This document shows positions 24,832 through 34,328 of a DNA stretch of 64,000 nt, one piece after another (positions within the stretch are counted from its first letter, which is position 1; every line of letters starts with the position of its first letter). The DNA comes from Podospora pseudoanserina (Eukaryota; Ascomycota; Sordariomycetes; Sordariales; Podosporaceae): assembly GCF_035222485.1 (NCBI RefSeq), contig NC_085924.1, positions 310,001 to 374,000 of the forward strand, given 5' to 3'. A model generated the notes under the pieces. The model was not told the origin of the DNA and ran no database searches. It saw only the letters and a program-made list of their open reading frames with translations. Position numbers and translations under genes: made by a program.

Positions 24832-25389
24832 GACACTGAGCCCGGACGCCACTTGGCAACGGCTGTATACAGCGGTAGCTCAATCGAAGTCAAATGAACC
24901 CGCGGCTCAAGTGCTCAACCCCTCCATCAAGCTACCACGACTGTCGTAATCTGTGACACCAAGCCATCCTATCTTTCTCCAATCTCCACTCTTGTTAGTG
25001 TACAGCTTGCAAAAAGGACGGATGGGACGACGGCTAACAGCACATCAGAGCCATTTGTCCCACAAGCTGTTTCACCGTTGTCCCCCTTCGCTCTCCGCGC
25101 TGTTCGAGAAGATTCGTCATGGTTGCGGTCCAAGTGGGATATTCTGACAAATCCATGGCTTGGAGGAGCTAAGTGGAGCTTATAAATGACCCAAAAACTG
25201 TCTGTGCTTGTGCAAGGGGGGAAAATAAACAATGATCTGTACACTTGAATGCGATGGCTTGTTTACCTTTTTCACTTTACTGCCTCTTCGCCGAGCTCTA
25301 TCGGAACAAAGTAGTGACAGTTAAAAAAAAACTAAACTTGTAAAATGAAACAAAGATTCAAGGTGAAAAAGAAAATGCAGGAGAAGCTG
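24832..25389. other. Intergenic, no gene supported
   Basis: Sequence between the GST promoter and the tRNA gene. It includes an A-rich stretch near 25322. No coding or RNA feature could be supported. Confidence 0.5.
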
Positions 25390-25474
25390 TGGACGAGCTG
25401 GGAATCGAACCCAGGACCTTTCGCATACAGGTGGGTATGCTAAGCGAACGCTCTACCAACTGAGCCACACGCCC
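25390..25474 (-). tRNA. tRNA-Ala (AGC) with a short intron
   Basis: On the minus strand the cloverleaf reads as follows: acceptor GGGCGTG paired to CTCGTCC, discriminator A, D arm GCTC-AGTTGGTA-GAGC, anticodon stem TTCGC/GCGAA, variable loop AGGTC, and T arm CTGGG-TTCGATT-CCCAG. The anticodon loop starts TTAGCA, giving AGC. It is expanded by about 12 nt at the canonical position after base 37, as in intron-containing eukaryotic tRNA genes. The third acceptor pair is G3:U70, the alanine identity element, which supports the assignment. The sixth acceptor pair is a U-U mismatch. Confidence 0.9.
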
Positions 25475-26698
25475 TGATTGGATGGCCTTGCACCTTGGAC
25501 ATTCACCCTAACACAATTCAAAGTACCAAGACTCCCTTGGTTGTTTAACCTCCTGAAGCATGAAATTATGAATAATGAGGCTAAAGTACACAAACATGGC
25601 ACCTATCGATAGAGTCGCCAGAAGGCGCTTGTACCGTTCTACACCTTCAGGAATATCCCAACTGAAAGCACACAAGTGGCTGAAGGCTAGGGGCGCTCAG
25701 TGGCCCGTAGCTATGCTCTTCGCTCTTTAACCATCTTTTCGAAGAAATATCTCAATCCAACTGCGGTAGAATCGCATGGCCACAGAAATCCAGCGGTTTC
25801 AAGAAGCTTCCGGCCGACGAGCTCCAGCGAATCTGCACTCAAGATCTAAATACGAGTTAAAACCAATCGAAATTTAAAGTGTCCCTACCTACCTGTGACT
25901 ATAAAAAAGCCCATTTGCGGACTGCCGGTTGCGCTCGCATTGACATTTCTAGATAGACTGAGAATTATTAGTTTGCCACACGATAACACGGAGCAGGAAG
26001 ACGAACTTGGATGTGTGAGCGGTGAATGGAAGAGTTCTCGGTCTGTCCTGTGCGCAAGCTGTTCTGCCTATGCGTTTAATGATGGGTTATGCTACGAAAC
26101 GGGGTTATTTGGTGACTGAAAAGATCGCCTGGCAGCAGGTCTGCAGCTGGTTGAGCTCGTGGAGCTCTTGCTCATACTGCTCCCAATATGTTGTAACCTG
26201 CGCCTTTGCCATCGGTTAGCACTATTCAAGTACCCTAGATATCGACCCGAACCAAGCAATCTTGCATACCTATTCGAATGTCACCAGTATCCAATCGAAC
26301 TAACAGACTTTTGTCCTGGGCAAAAAGGTGAGAGTCTAAAAATATCCCGAGGCCGTGAACAGTTGGCGCCCACTTTCGGAGTGCTCGGAACCTATCGGAT
26401 CTTCAAGAGCAAGATGGTGGAGAGTGAAACTTAAAAACGAGATGCATGATGGCCGTCTCCGAGGTCAGGTCCGGTACTACTTAAAACCTGGCCGATTCCA
26501 AGGCCACATCACTTGCCTCCGATGAGACAATCATCAACCATTGGAGCAGTTGCTTAGGTATATGGCCAAAAACACAAGAAATCTATAAACTGGCCTCATT
26601 TCAGATTCAAAAGACCTCACCAGAAATGTCCAAAGACAACAGTCTCCTTTCGAAGACCTCGGAGAATCACCACTGCTAGAACCTATTACTCTAGAATC
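25475..26698. other. Gene-poor region
   Basis: No ORF here carries a recognisable motif. Short ORFs at 25895-26119 and 26159-26434 lack homology signals and codon bias. I see no repeats or RNA genes. Confidence 0.5.
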
Positions 26699-27064
26699 AT
26701 GTCTCCCACGAAGCTAGATCTGGTATATGTCGTGATGACAATTCTGTCATCAGTCTCAGCTTCCGAGCTTATCCTTACTTCTCCATGTCACACCATAATT
26801 GCACCAGAGACACTCCCAGCAACTGGAATTCCTACCATCGAACTGGCAATAATCATGCCAACACCACCGAGTGCCTCCTCACACATTCAGACTTCAAACT
26901 TGACAATCCAAATGAACTGGCTCGGGGGTGTAGGGTGGACAACTATGGACGACACGCTGGACACTTTCACGATGGGGGTAACAGTCACCACCCCAACATC
27001 AACAGTTTCGGCAATTGGGCCATTGCCAACGCCCATAGTAATTGCTACGGCTTCGGCTTTATGA
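26699..27064 (+). CDS. Doubtful small secreted Thr/Pro-rich protein
   Basis: A 121-codon ORF starting at a true ATG. The first 22 residues (MSPTKLDLVYVVMTILSSVS) resemble a signal peptide. The remainder is rich in Thr, Pro, Ile and Ser with a single Cys (LTSPCHTI) and no recognisable domain. An overlapping frame (26785-27129), rich in Asn, His and Gly, is equally open, so the coding frame is uncertain. There are no neighbours with a related role. It may be an orphan secreted protein or non-coding. Confidence 0.25.
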   Translation: MSPTKLDLVYVVMTILSSVSASELILTSPCHTIIAPETLPATGIPTIELAIIMPTPPSASSHIQTSNLTIQMNWLGGVGWTTMDDTLDTFTMGVTVTTPTSTVSAIGPLPTPIVIATASAL

Positions 27065-27341
27065 GACTTCCATGGTCAGAGGGCGGTGCTTTGGTCTTTG
27101 CTACCTTACCAAGGTGGGTACCTAGCTAGCTGAGGTCAATTACAACGCACCTGGTATCTTGTCTCCCTTAATCACCTGACACTCTATGTAGGGCTAGTCT
27201 ATACCGGAAAATGACTTCGCAGAAACAATGAGCACACAAATCAGAGAACTGGGGGTTGGGGGAGGTGTCAGAGGCATAGGTTGTCATGTGTTACAGGGTA
27301 TAAACTAAGCCGCTACTCCATCGTGTCAATATCCATCCCAT

Positions 27342-28815
27342 TTACGTGTACCAAGTAGGCTCAGGGTGCTCCCCGAGCAAGACATATCTTCCCAGCTCTC
27401 GGTTCTTGTAAGCCACCGGATCGTGCAGAGTGTGGGTTCTGATATCTCTCCAGAATCTGTCCAGCCCAACCTTGCTGGCAGTTGCCCTGGAGCCAGTCAC
27501 TTCAAACACTCCCGCTGTCACCCGAAGACCAACATCGGTGGTGACAACCTTGACGGAGGCAACCAACTCGGCCCATTCACCACGCTCCTCGATGGGGAAG
27601 GCGGCTCGGTTGTTCTGGTAGGTGCCATAGATGCGGTCAGCTTCGGCCCCAGCCTGGTTGGCGAGGGCCTCGGCAGCACGGAGGTGGGCGAAGAAGTTGC
27701 CGTAGGTGGAGAGGATGTAGAATTCATCGGTGGCCTTCTCCTTGTTCTGTTTTGGCAGGTTAGGCGTTGTTTTCCATCTATTGTGGGAAAGGATGGTACT
27801 CACGTCGCCGCCGTATGGCCACGCTCTTGTGTTGGTTGTGGTGTACTTCTTGGCAAAGTCCAAGGCGCCGAGGGCGATGCCAAGGTAGAAATTGCTGAAC
27901 ACGAGTTGAATACTGCATTGTGTTAGTATCAGAACAAGACAAATGGTTGTAAAGGTAAACCTACGTAGGAAGCAAGAGAGCGGGAAAAGGAATACCCAGC
28001 ACAGCCGGGTCAGGCTTCTTGGTCGCCACATCCCAACCAAGAGCATCAGTCCATGGGGCGGAGATGCCTTCAATCTTGGCGCTACCAGACTCCGTCAACC
28101 TCAAGCCAACATTGTCCCAGTTGTAGTGGAACTGAATGCCAGCTTGGGCAGTAGGAACGATGGCAAAAATGTGCTCTTCAGGTCTGTCATGAATGGCACC
28201 CTCGAGGACAATCAGATCAGAGACAGCGGCGCCAGTGGTGAAGTTCTTGAAGCCGTTGTAGGTGATGTTGGAGTCATCGTATGTGATCTTGAGGTCATTG
28301 TCTCTTGGGTTGACAGCGCCGCCGACGTAGTAGTTGTTTTCAATGATGAGCTTCTGGAACCGTTCGGCCTGCTCATCATTGCCGACCACGTGGGCTGTTC
28401 GTGACCACAAGAGGTGGTATCCAAGCAACATGCCAATGGAGCTACATCATGTGTTAGGCTTCAAACGCTTGCCATGGGGAAGTGAAGAGGAAACATACCC
28501 GTCGCCTTTGGCAACTTCTCTGATGACCTCATAGCCGACACTCCATGGTTGCTCACCACCACCGTACTTTTTTGGGCCGAGAACCTTCAAAAGCCCAGAG
28601 TGCTTGAGAAGAGCAACCTCGGCTTTGGGGGACTTGTTGGCTTTCTCGCGAGCAGCAGCATCAACAGACAAAACAGCCGCAACTTCACGAGCACGCTCAA
28701 GCCAGCCTTGAGCATCAGTGGGATAGGTCGCCCATTTCGACTCGTACTCGGCGTAGACTGCTGGGTCAGTGGCGGAAGGAGCCTGGCTGATGACAGGAAC
28801 CACTGGAGTGGCCAT
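27342..28815 (-). CDS. Acyl-CoA-dehydrogenase-fold flavin monooxygenase (DszC/SfnB-like)
   Basis: A 435 aa protein from four exons: 28499-28815, 27965-28441, 27804-27912 and 27342-27746, with introns of 52-57 bp and consistent phases. The fold is acyl-CoA dehydrogenase: an N-terminal helical domain (LLKHSGLLKVLGPKKYGG), a beta domain (GFKNFTTGAAVSDLIVLEGA) and a C-terminal four-helix bundle (GVFEVTGSRATASKVGLDRF). Members of this DszC/SfnB branch use reduced FMN and oxygen to oxidise organosulfur compounds rather than dehydrogenating acyl-CoA. It is divergent from an SfnG-like dimethylsulfone monooxygenase, and a CYS3-type site lies between them, which supports a sulfur-scavenging role. The exact substrate is unknown. 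A flavin reductase partner is not in the window. Confidence 0.87.
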
Positions 28816-29433
28816 TGTGGTGTGCTTTTTTTGTGAGGGACACGGTGTAGGGGTATCAAAAGGTTGAAAATAATGGTGGGAATGGCAGAAAGGGCCTGTT
28901 GACGGTAGACTAAAGAGTTACATGTTGAGAATGTGAGTAGTATGCCCTGTTCTTATACTAAGGCTCATAACCTTCCACATCAACGCCATCATGCCCTTCG
29001 GGTATCCCTCTGCTGCTGCCATGACGACCGCATCGATCGTGCTTCCCATCTCGTCACGAAAACTCCCGATTGGTATTGCGAATAAAGCCTCCAAAATTCC
29101 GTGAGTCGCTTTTCTGGTAAGGATACGCTTGTAAGAAGCAGGTGAGACTCTTCCCGCCCCGAAATCAAACAAAACGGCTCTACCCGGCGCTATTGGGATT
29201 GAAGGCCTGCGTGTTTCAGAGCACACCACAAGCCATGGGCAGCAAATGGCGACTAAGAAGAGCAACCAAGACCCTTAATCCCAGCAGGCTGCGTAGTATC
29301 ATGCTCATTGAGATCTTGGTGTCTTAGATGGATTAGATTGATTCGATGGGTTAACGATCTGACATGTTTGGCGTGCTTCAACCTCCTGCTGCCGCCGATC
29401 TAGGATTCCAGCCAGTCGTGAACGCCCTTCAAG

Positions 29434-29443
29434 ATGACGCCAC
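29434..29443. promoter_or_regulatory. Near-match to CYS3 site (9/10)
   Basis: ATGACGCCAC differs from ATGRYRYCAT only in the last base. It lies about 0.62 kb upstream of the DszC-like start and 0.74 kb upstream of the SfnG start. Confidence 0.3.
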
Positions 29444-29848
29444 AGGTCCCAAGAATGATAACAGAGCTACCCGCAGCTGAGGGATGCAGGAAGGAGCCGC
29501 TTTGGAAGCTACCACTGCGATGGAGCTTTGAGTTTTCTCTCGACTTACACCTGCTGTCCAATTATCTTCGCCGGCTCCACCTCCGTCCTGGCCATGAACC
29601 CCCCGTGCGCAGCACCCCCCTCTGCTCAAGCACAAGCAGCAAACGAGCACACTCCGAATTTCCGAACGTCCGCGACGCTTTCAAACAGTTCTTTTTCTTC
29701 ATTACAGTGATGGTCATTGGAAGACTGAAGCTAAGATCCAGTCTCCCAGCTCCGCCTTGCTAGTCGATTGCGTGCTGGGGGTCCGCATTCCCCACGCCAA
29801 GACCAGGCCGATCAAGCGAGATCCTCCCCAACTCTATGCTGTTGGCGC

Positions 29849-29858
29849 ATGGCATCAT
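29849..29858. promoter_or_regulatory. CYS3/METR-type sulfur regulator site
   Basis: ATGGCATCAT is a perfect match to ATGRYRYCAT, the consensus of the Neurospora bZIP sulfur regulator CYS3. It lies about 0.33 kb upstream of the SfnG-like start, within the shared promoter of two organosulfur oxidases. A 10 bp degenerate site can occur by chance, but the context fits. Confidence 0.5.
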
Positions 29859-30129
29859 TGCCTTGCGCGATGACGGGATGCGCTCACATCTCAGTCAAGA
29901 GAACTGCCCAACTTTTTGCGGGGGCCCCAAGTGTATAAGAGCGAGCAGGATGTTTAGAGGATTGCCCAAACCAGTTGCTGAATTGCGTGATCGACCCGGT
30001 CTTGTTTCTTGAACGCGAGATAGTCGAGACGTGAAGAGATCTTATCTTGCAGCTTGCTTGAGCCAACGCTACTCATCTTGGACGTCTTTGTTTTCAACCC
30101 CCCTGAGTTAGCCCCTTTCCGTCTCTCTG

Positions 30130-30184
30130 CCAACACACACACAACAACAACAACAACAACAACCACCACCACCACAAAGCAACA
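30130..30184 (+). repeat. CA/CAA-rich leader before sfnG-like gene
   Basis: A (CA)n then (CAA)n then (CCA)n tract ends directly before the start codon. CAA-rich leaders are unstructured and common before well-translated fungal genes. Confidence 0.6.
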
Positions 30185-31354
30185 ATGGCTCAACCACACG
30201 AACTCAACACCGACCCCGACCGTCTTCTCTTCGCCTACTGGGTCCCCAACGTCTCGGGCGGCCTCGTCGTCTCCAAAATCCCCCAAAACACCTCTTCCTC
30301 CCTCAAATCCAACCTGACCTACGCCCGCACCGCCGAACAGCACGGCTTCGAGTACGCCCTCACCCAAATTCGCTTCACGGCCCTCTATGGCGCCTCGGAA
30401 CAGCACGAGTCCGTCTCCTTCTCCCAGGCCCTCCTCCACGGCACCGAAAAGCTCAAAGTCATCGCCGCCATCCTCCCCGGCCCATGGACACCAGCCGTCG
30501 TTGCCAAGCAGCTCGCCAGCATCGACAATTACACCGACGGCAGAATCGCCGTCAACATCGTCTCGGGCTGGTTTAAGGGCGAGTTCCACGCCATTGGGGA
30601 GTGGTGGCTGGATCACGCCGAGAGATACAGACGCTCGAATGAGTTCATGAGGTGTCTGCGTGGTATCTGGACCGCGCCCGAGGATGAGGGTTTCACCTTT
30701 TCGGGAGACTTTTACCGGTTCAAGAATTACAAGCTGGCGCCTAAGCCGGTGCAGAAGCCGCACCCGCCTATCTTTCAGGGGGGGAATAGTGAGGATGCGA
30801 GGGTCAATGGGGCTGAGGTGGCAGATTGGTATTTTATGAACGGGAATGATCTCGAGGGGTTCAGGGCGCAGATTCAGGATGTCAAGGCGAGGGCTGCCAA
30901 GGTTGGCAGGGAGGAGCACGTCAAGTTTGCGGTGAATGGGTTTGTGATTGTGAGGGATACCGAGGAGGAGGCGATTAGAGTGCTGCAGGAGATTCAGGGC
31001 AAGGCCGACCAGGGGGCGATTGAGGCGTTTGCGCAGGAAGTGAAGAATGCTGGCCAGAGCACCAAGGAGAAGCAGGGCATGTGGGCGACGAGCACGTTTA
31101 ATGATCTGGTGCAGTATAATGATGGGTTCAAGACCAAGTTGGTCGGTACCAAGGAACAGGTGGCCGAGAGAATTGTGTTGCTCAAGGCTTTGGGTGTCAA
31201 CTTGCTCTTGACTGCCTTCCTTCATTACGATCAAGAGGTTGAGCAGTTTGGCAAGGAGGTGCTTCCGCTGGTACGGAAGCTCGAGGCCGAGGGACGTGGC
31301 AAGGACGTCGCGTATGAGATTGAGCGGACTGGTGCCGTTTATCAGAAGCACTAA
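30185..31354 (+). CDS. Dimethylsulfone monooxygenase-like enzyme (SfnG family)
   Basis: An intronless 389 aa bacterial-luciferase-family, FMNH2-dependent monooxygenase. Diagnostic segments are FAYWVPNVSGGLVVSKIP at the N-terminus, the barrel segments YARTAEQHGFEYALTQIRF and KVIAAILPGPWTPAVVAKQL, the cofactor-region motif DGRIAVNIVSGWFKGEF and the late PPIFQGGNSEDARV. These match SfnG, which in pseudomonads converts dimethylsulfone to methanesulfinate during sulfur starvation. It has no targeting signal, so it is likely cytosolic. The DszC/SfnB-like gene is its divergent neighbour. Codon use is strongly C/G-ending at the 5' end, like a well-expressed host gene. Absence of introns and similarity to bacterial enzymes leave an ancient bacterial origin possible. 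Confidence 0.9.
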   Translation: MAQPHELNTDPDRLLFAYWVPNVSGGLVVSKIPQNTSSSLKSNLTYARTAEQHGFEYALTQIRFTALYGASEQHESVSFSQALLHGTEKLKVIAAILPGPWTPAVVAKQLASIDNYTDGRIAVNIVSGWFKGEFHAIGEWWLDHAERYRRSNEFMRCLRGIWTAPEDEGFTFSGDFYRFKNYKLAPKPVQKPHPPIFQGGNSEDARVNGAEVADWYFMNGNDLEGFRAQIQDVKARAAKVGREEHVKFAVNGFVIVRDTEEEAIRVLQEIQGKADQGAIEAFAQEVKNAGQSTKEKQGMWATSTFNDLVQYNDGFKTKLVGTKEQVAERIVLLKALGVNLLLTAFLHYDQEVEQFGKEVLPLVRKLEAEGRGKDVAYEIERTGAVYQKH

Positions 31355-31414
31355 GCCTTGACCTGTACGATTAAATTATGATAATGAAGCAAATAAAACA
31401 ATACCCATGCTCAT

Positions 31415-32479
31415 CTAGAGATCACCCTCCTGCCCGACAATAACGTTCACCAATTGGCTGTTGTTTGATGTGACATGCTCGCCGGCGGTGGCTCGTACTT
31501 GAGCCTTCCACTCTGGTGTAGGGAGGTACATTGGTGAGCACCAGAGCTGATATCGTGTGTCCTGCACCGGATGCCAGTCCCACAAAGCGTCGTCATGTCC
31601 AGTCTTTATTCGAATGTCGTAAGAGTAGGCACCGTAGACGAGGTCCCATGTGACTGTGAGCCTGACCCAGCCCTCGCGATTTGGCGATGACGCCGCTGCT
31701 GCAAGGTTGACTGGCGTAGACAAGACACGACGCGGCACCGGTTGAGGGATCTCGAGCTCTTTTGTTGACCTGTCTGTCAAGGCAAATTCGGGAGAGAGCA
31801 GCGTGCGCGAGAAGGCTTGGGCAATCTCAAATTCGCCAAGAGCGCCAGGGTGAAGCCCATCGTAGGATCCTTCTCTGCAAAGGTAGTTCTCGCAAAGATG
31901 AACCAAAACAACGGGTGACGACGGTTGATTCCAGCTTGGGATTGCTTGAGCGAGCAGTTCGTTATACGTCTCGACTCTCACGGGTAGATCACCCAGTCCC
32001 GGAACAATAGTACGCTGCGGTACGTTTGCGATGGCAAATTTGAGGGCCTGGTTGTGAGTGCGCGCTTCTGTTATCAAGGCCTCCATGCTCTTGAGGGTTC
32101 CCCCTGGATCGCTTATGCCCCACCCAATGTCGTTGAAGCCCAACTCTACAAGGCACAGGTCCGGCTTGTGTGTGGCAACCTGTTCGCCAATTCCGTCCTT
32201 GACGACGCATGCTGCTTTTCCCCACCAAGAATAATGATAGCAATCCTGGAGGAAATCTCGGTCCACATCTGGAGCGTATCCCCCATCGCGAGTTCGATCA
32301 TCCTCTGGAGGAGGTGGGATGGTGCCCTTGTGCGGCCCCACAAACACAACGGGAGTGTTGTTTTGTCGAAACCATTCCCATATTCGATACCGCCAAGTCC
32401 AGTCGCCTTCACGGCCGTGGGAAATCGAGTCTCCCACGATCATGATCCTTGTGGCCGGTCGTGTCGGTACGCCGCCCAT
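31415..32479 (-). CDS. SGNH/GDSL esterase with C-terminal beta domain
   Basis: A single-exon 354 aa protein. SGNH hydrolase blocks are clear: block I IMIVGDSISHGREGD (Ser), block III VELGFNDIGWG (Asn), block V DGLHPGALGEFEIA (Asp, His). The Gly block lies in DGIGEQVATHKPDL. After about residue 240 a Trp/Tyr-rich segment (LTVTWDLVYGAYSYDIRIK) resembles a fibronectin-III-like beta sandwich. There is no signal peptide, which is unusual for this group; the protein may be intracellular or use a missed upstream exon. It is convergent with SfnG, only 60 bp away. The substrate cannot be predicted; acetyl or short-chain ester hydrolysis is typical of the family. Confidence 0.88.
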   Translation of the reverse strand: MGGVPTRPATRIMIVGDSISHGREGDWTWRYRIWEWFRQNNTPVVFVGPHKGTIPPPPEDDRTRDGGYAPDVDRDFLQDCYHYSWWGKAACVVKDGIGEQVATHKPDLCLVELGFNDIGWGISDPGGTLKSMEALITEARTHNQALKFAIANVPQRTIVPGLGDLPVRVETYNELLAQAIPSWNQPSSPVVLVHLCENYLCREGSYDGLHPGALGEFEIAQAFSRTLLSPEFALTDRSTKELEIPQPVPRRVLSTPVNLAAAASSPNREGWVRLTVTWDLVYGAYSYDIRIKTGHDDALWDWHPVQDTRYQLWCSPMYLPTPEWKAQVRATAGEHVTSNNSQLVNVIVGQEGDL

Positions 32480-32930
32480 CCTGCTGTGTAGGTAAGGCTT
32501 GTCTTGTGGTCGCGTTCATGATGAGCAAGGCGCGCGTTGTGAGGGGTCAATGGCACCGGACCCAAAAATAGCCGAGGCTGGACCAGGGAGGGTTAGGGGT
32601 CTGCGAGGGTGTTATCCCTGAGCCCCTGAATTGAGATGGCCATGACACACACACGAGTCAATTGCATTTTTCCAATTTGTTAAAGAGAGTCTCAAGTTTG
32701 TTATTTATCTAAAAAATTAAAATAAAATAAAAGAGCGTATGGAGTTAGATATCGGTGAAGACTGTCCACTTATCACCAACCTTCATTCCCATAAATACCG
32801 CCTCATTTCCATCACCGCATAAGAAACCATTATGAAAAGTCACTTCCATCATCACTTGGCCCATTCACCATGATCGTCGTAAAGAAAGGTTCCCCGCCCT
32901 GATTATTCCCACTATATCCAAGGGCACCCC
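32480..32930. other. Intergenic, no gene supported
   Basis: 5' flank of the SGNH gene and 3' flank of the jacalin gene. It includes an A/T-rich stretch at 32690-32735. No coding signal was seen. Confidence 0.5.
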
Positions 32931-34328
32931 TCATGCAGCGAGACCAACGCAAACATGGTAGCCGCGGTAGAGGTTGTCGCACTCAAAGTCAATCGTGACC
33001 TTTTTGTTCAACGCGTAAAACTCGTCCAAGGTAATCCCTGCTCCCTGCGCAATATCGTGGCATGTATCTCCAGCGACCACCTTGTGGAATTCAGCGCAGT
33101 TCTCCACGGTGCCTGGCTGTGGCTTGATCCCCGTAGAGGGAGAAGACGAAGGAGTCGAGAGAGATGTTGTGGTAACGGTGATGAATCCGGTAGGTGTGGG
33201 TGTGGGAGTCTGGACAGCTGGTTGGGTTGACCCGGGACGGACAAGCTCTGGGTACAGCGGGCTGCATTGTGAAATGACCTCGGACACGTCCACCCTCTTC
33301 AAAGTGCCCCGAGTAGGTATTCTGTAGACTCTGACACCAGTGTCGAGGACGAGAACGCCGTCCCATCCGATATTCAGGTTGCCTGACCAAACCTGCGCCG
33401 TGCAACTAGGGAACTCATTAGCAACTGGTGTGAGACAGTGCAGGCATTGTGTCACTTACTCAACAGCCTCCTCGGGTGAATTAATCCGTCCGCCAAGGGA
33501 CCAGGTCAATGTCTTATCTTTGCTCTGAGTCGTCGACTGGCTAGAGGAAGAGCTCGTAGACCATGACACGGATGTCTCGACACTCACGACGTCGGGAATG
33601 CCAGCTTTAATGGACATGCCGAAAGTCAAACTGGTAGACGATGAAGTTGTCCAAGTCGTGGATGTAGAACGCATGATCGTGTCACCGAAGCTCCAGTTGT
33701 GGGCCACTCCATCCCATTTCACCTTTTTGGTGCTTAATGTCTCCAGCTCGAGATTCGCAAAGGGATTGTACGAGTCAATGCGGACATCCTCGAGCACCGG
33801 ATCTTTGGCCAGCTTCCTGATAAAAACAGGGGACAGCTGGTCCATCTCCTTGCCTGCTCTTCCAACAAAGCCGATGAGCATTCCCGATCCAACCTCCATG
33901 ACAAAGTTTCCTTGACCAGTTGTGTCTTGCCCGTGATCAAACTCGCCTCCAATGGTGGTTTTGAACAGAATGCGGCCGGTGCGTTTTCCATCACCGTTAC
34001 CCCACAGAGTCATCTCGGTGATTGCTTCGCCTGGCTGAAAGTGGTAGTCTTTGGATTCACCCTCCAATGCTCCAGCGCTTCGGGTCGCGCCATCAGAGAA
34101 GGTAACCTGGATGCCCCGGAGAGTTTGCTTGTTCTTCGTGGTGGCTACCCTGAAGACGCGAATCTTTTGGACGGTTTGGCCGGTTTCCGCCAGCAACTCA
34201 AATTCGCTGCCTCCTTTTCCACCGACACGGAAGGTCGGCGCCCAGACGTCTCTCTCCCATGTTGCGGCAAGGGATGTAGTGGCCAAGAACCCAGCAATAA
34301 GGGAGGAGCAGAATTGTGTCCAACGCAT
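32931..34328 (-). CDS. Secreted jacalin-aerolysin-like-LysM protein
   Basis: A 447 aa protein from exons 33460-34328 and 32931-33405 with a 54 bp intron. A signal peptide spans residues 1-22. A jacalin-type lectin domain follows (about 25-155; FRVGGKGGSEFELL, PGEAITEMTLWG, GSGMLIGFVGRAGKEMD). Next is a Ser/Thr-rich beta segment typical of aerolysin/ETX-MTX2 folds (STTWTTSSSTSLTFGMSI, VSVETSVSWSTSSSSS). Then come a Pro/Thr linker (TPTPTPTGFITV) and one LysM module at 396-445 (FHKVVAGDTCHDIAQGAGIT). Jacalin domains bind glycans, LysM binds chitin or peptidoglycan-type polymers, and aerolysin folds assemble on membranes. The combination suggests an extracellular glycan-binding protein in fungal-microbe or wall interactions. 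The aerolysin assignment rests on pattern, not a search. The gene looks whole. Confidence 0.82.

Larger units (their letters stand above)
28816..30184. promoter_or_regulatory. Divergent promoter of the organosulfur gene pair
   Basis: This 1.37 kb region separates the two oppositely directed monooxygenase genes and contains no credible ORF. It holds one perfect and one 9/10 match to the CYS3/METR palindrome ATGRYRYCAT. The last 60 bases before the SfnG start are a CAA/CCA-rich unstructured leader. Confidence 0.55.

Noticed and set aside
26785-27129. Asn/His/Gly-rich ORF overlapping the doubtful secreted ORF
   Set aside because: No ATG-linked signal peptide and no recognised domain; kept only as an alternative frame.
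29954-31351. 465-codon ORF antisense to the SfnG-like gene
   Set aside because: It mirrors the codon bias of the clear plus-strand enzyme, is rich in low-complexity Val/Gly and Leu/Arg text and has no domain.
31415-34328. SGNH esterase and jacalin protein as part of the sulfur module
   Set aside because: No functional link, different orientation logic and no shared regulatory site; treated as independent neighbours.
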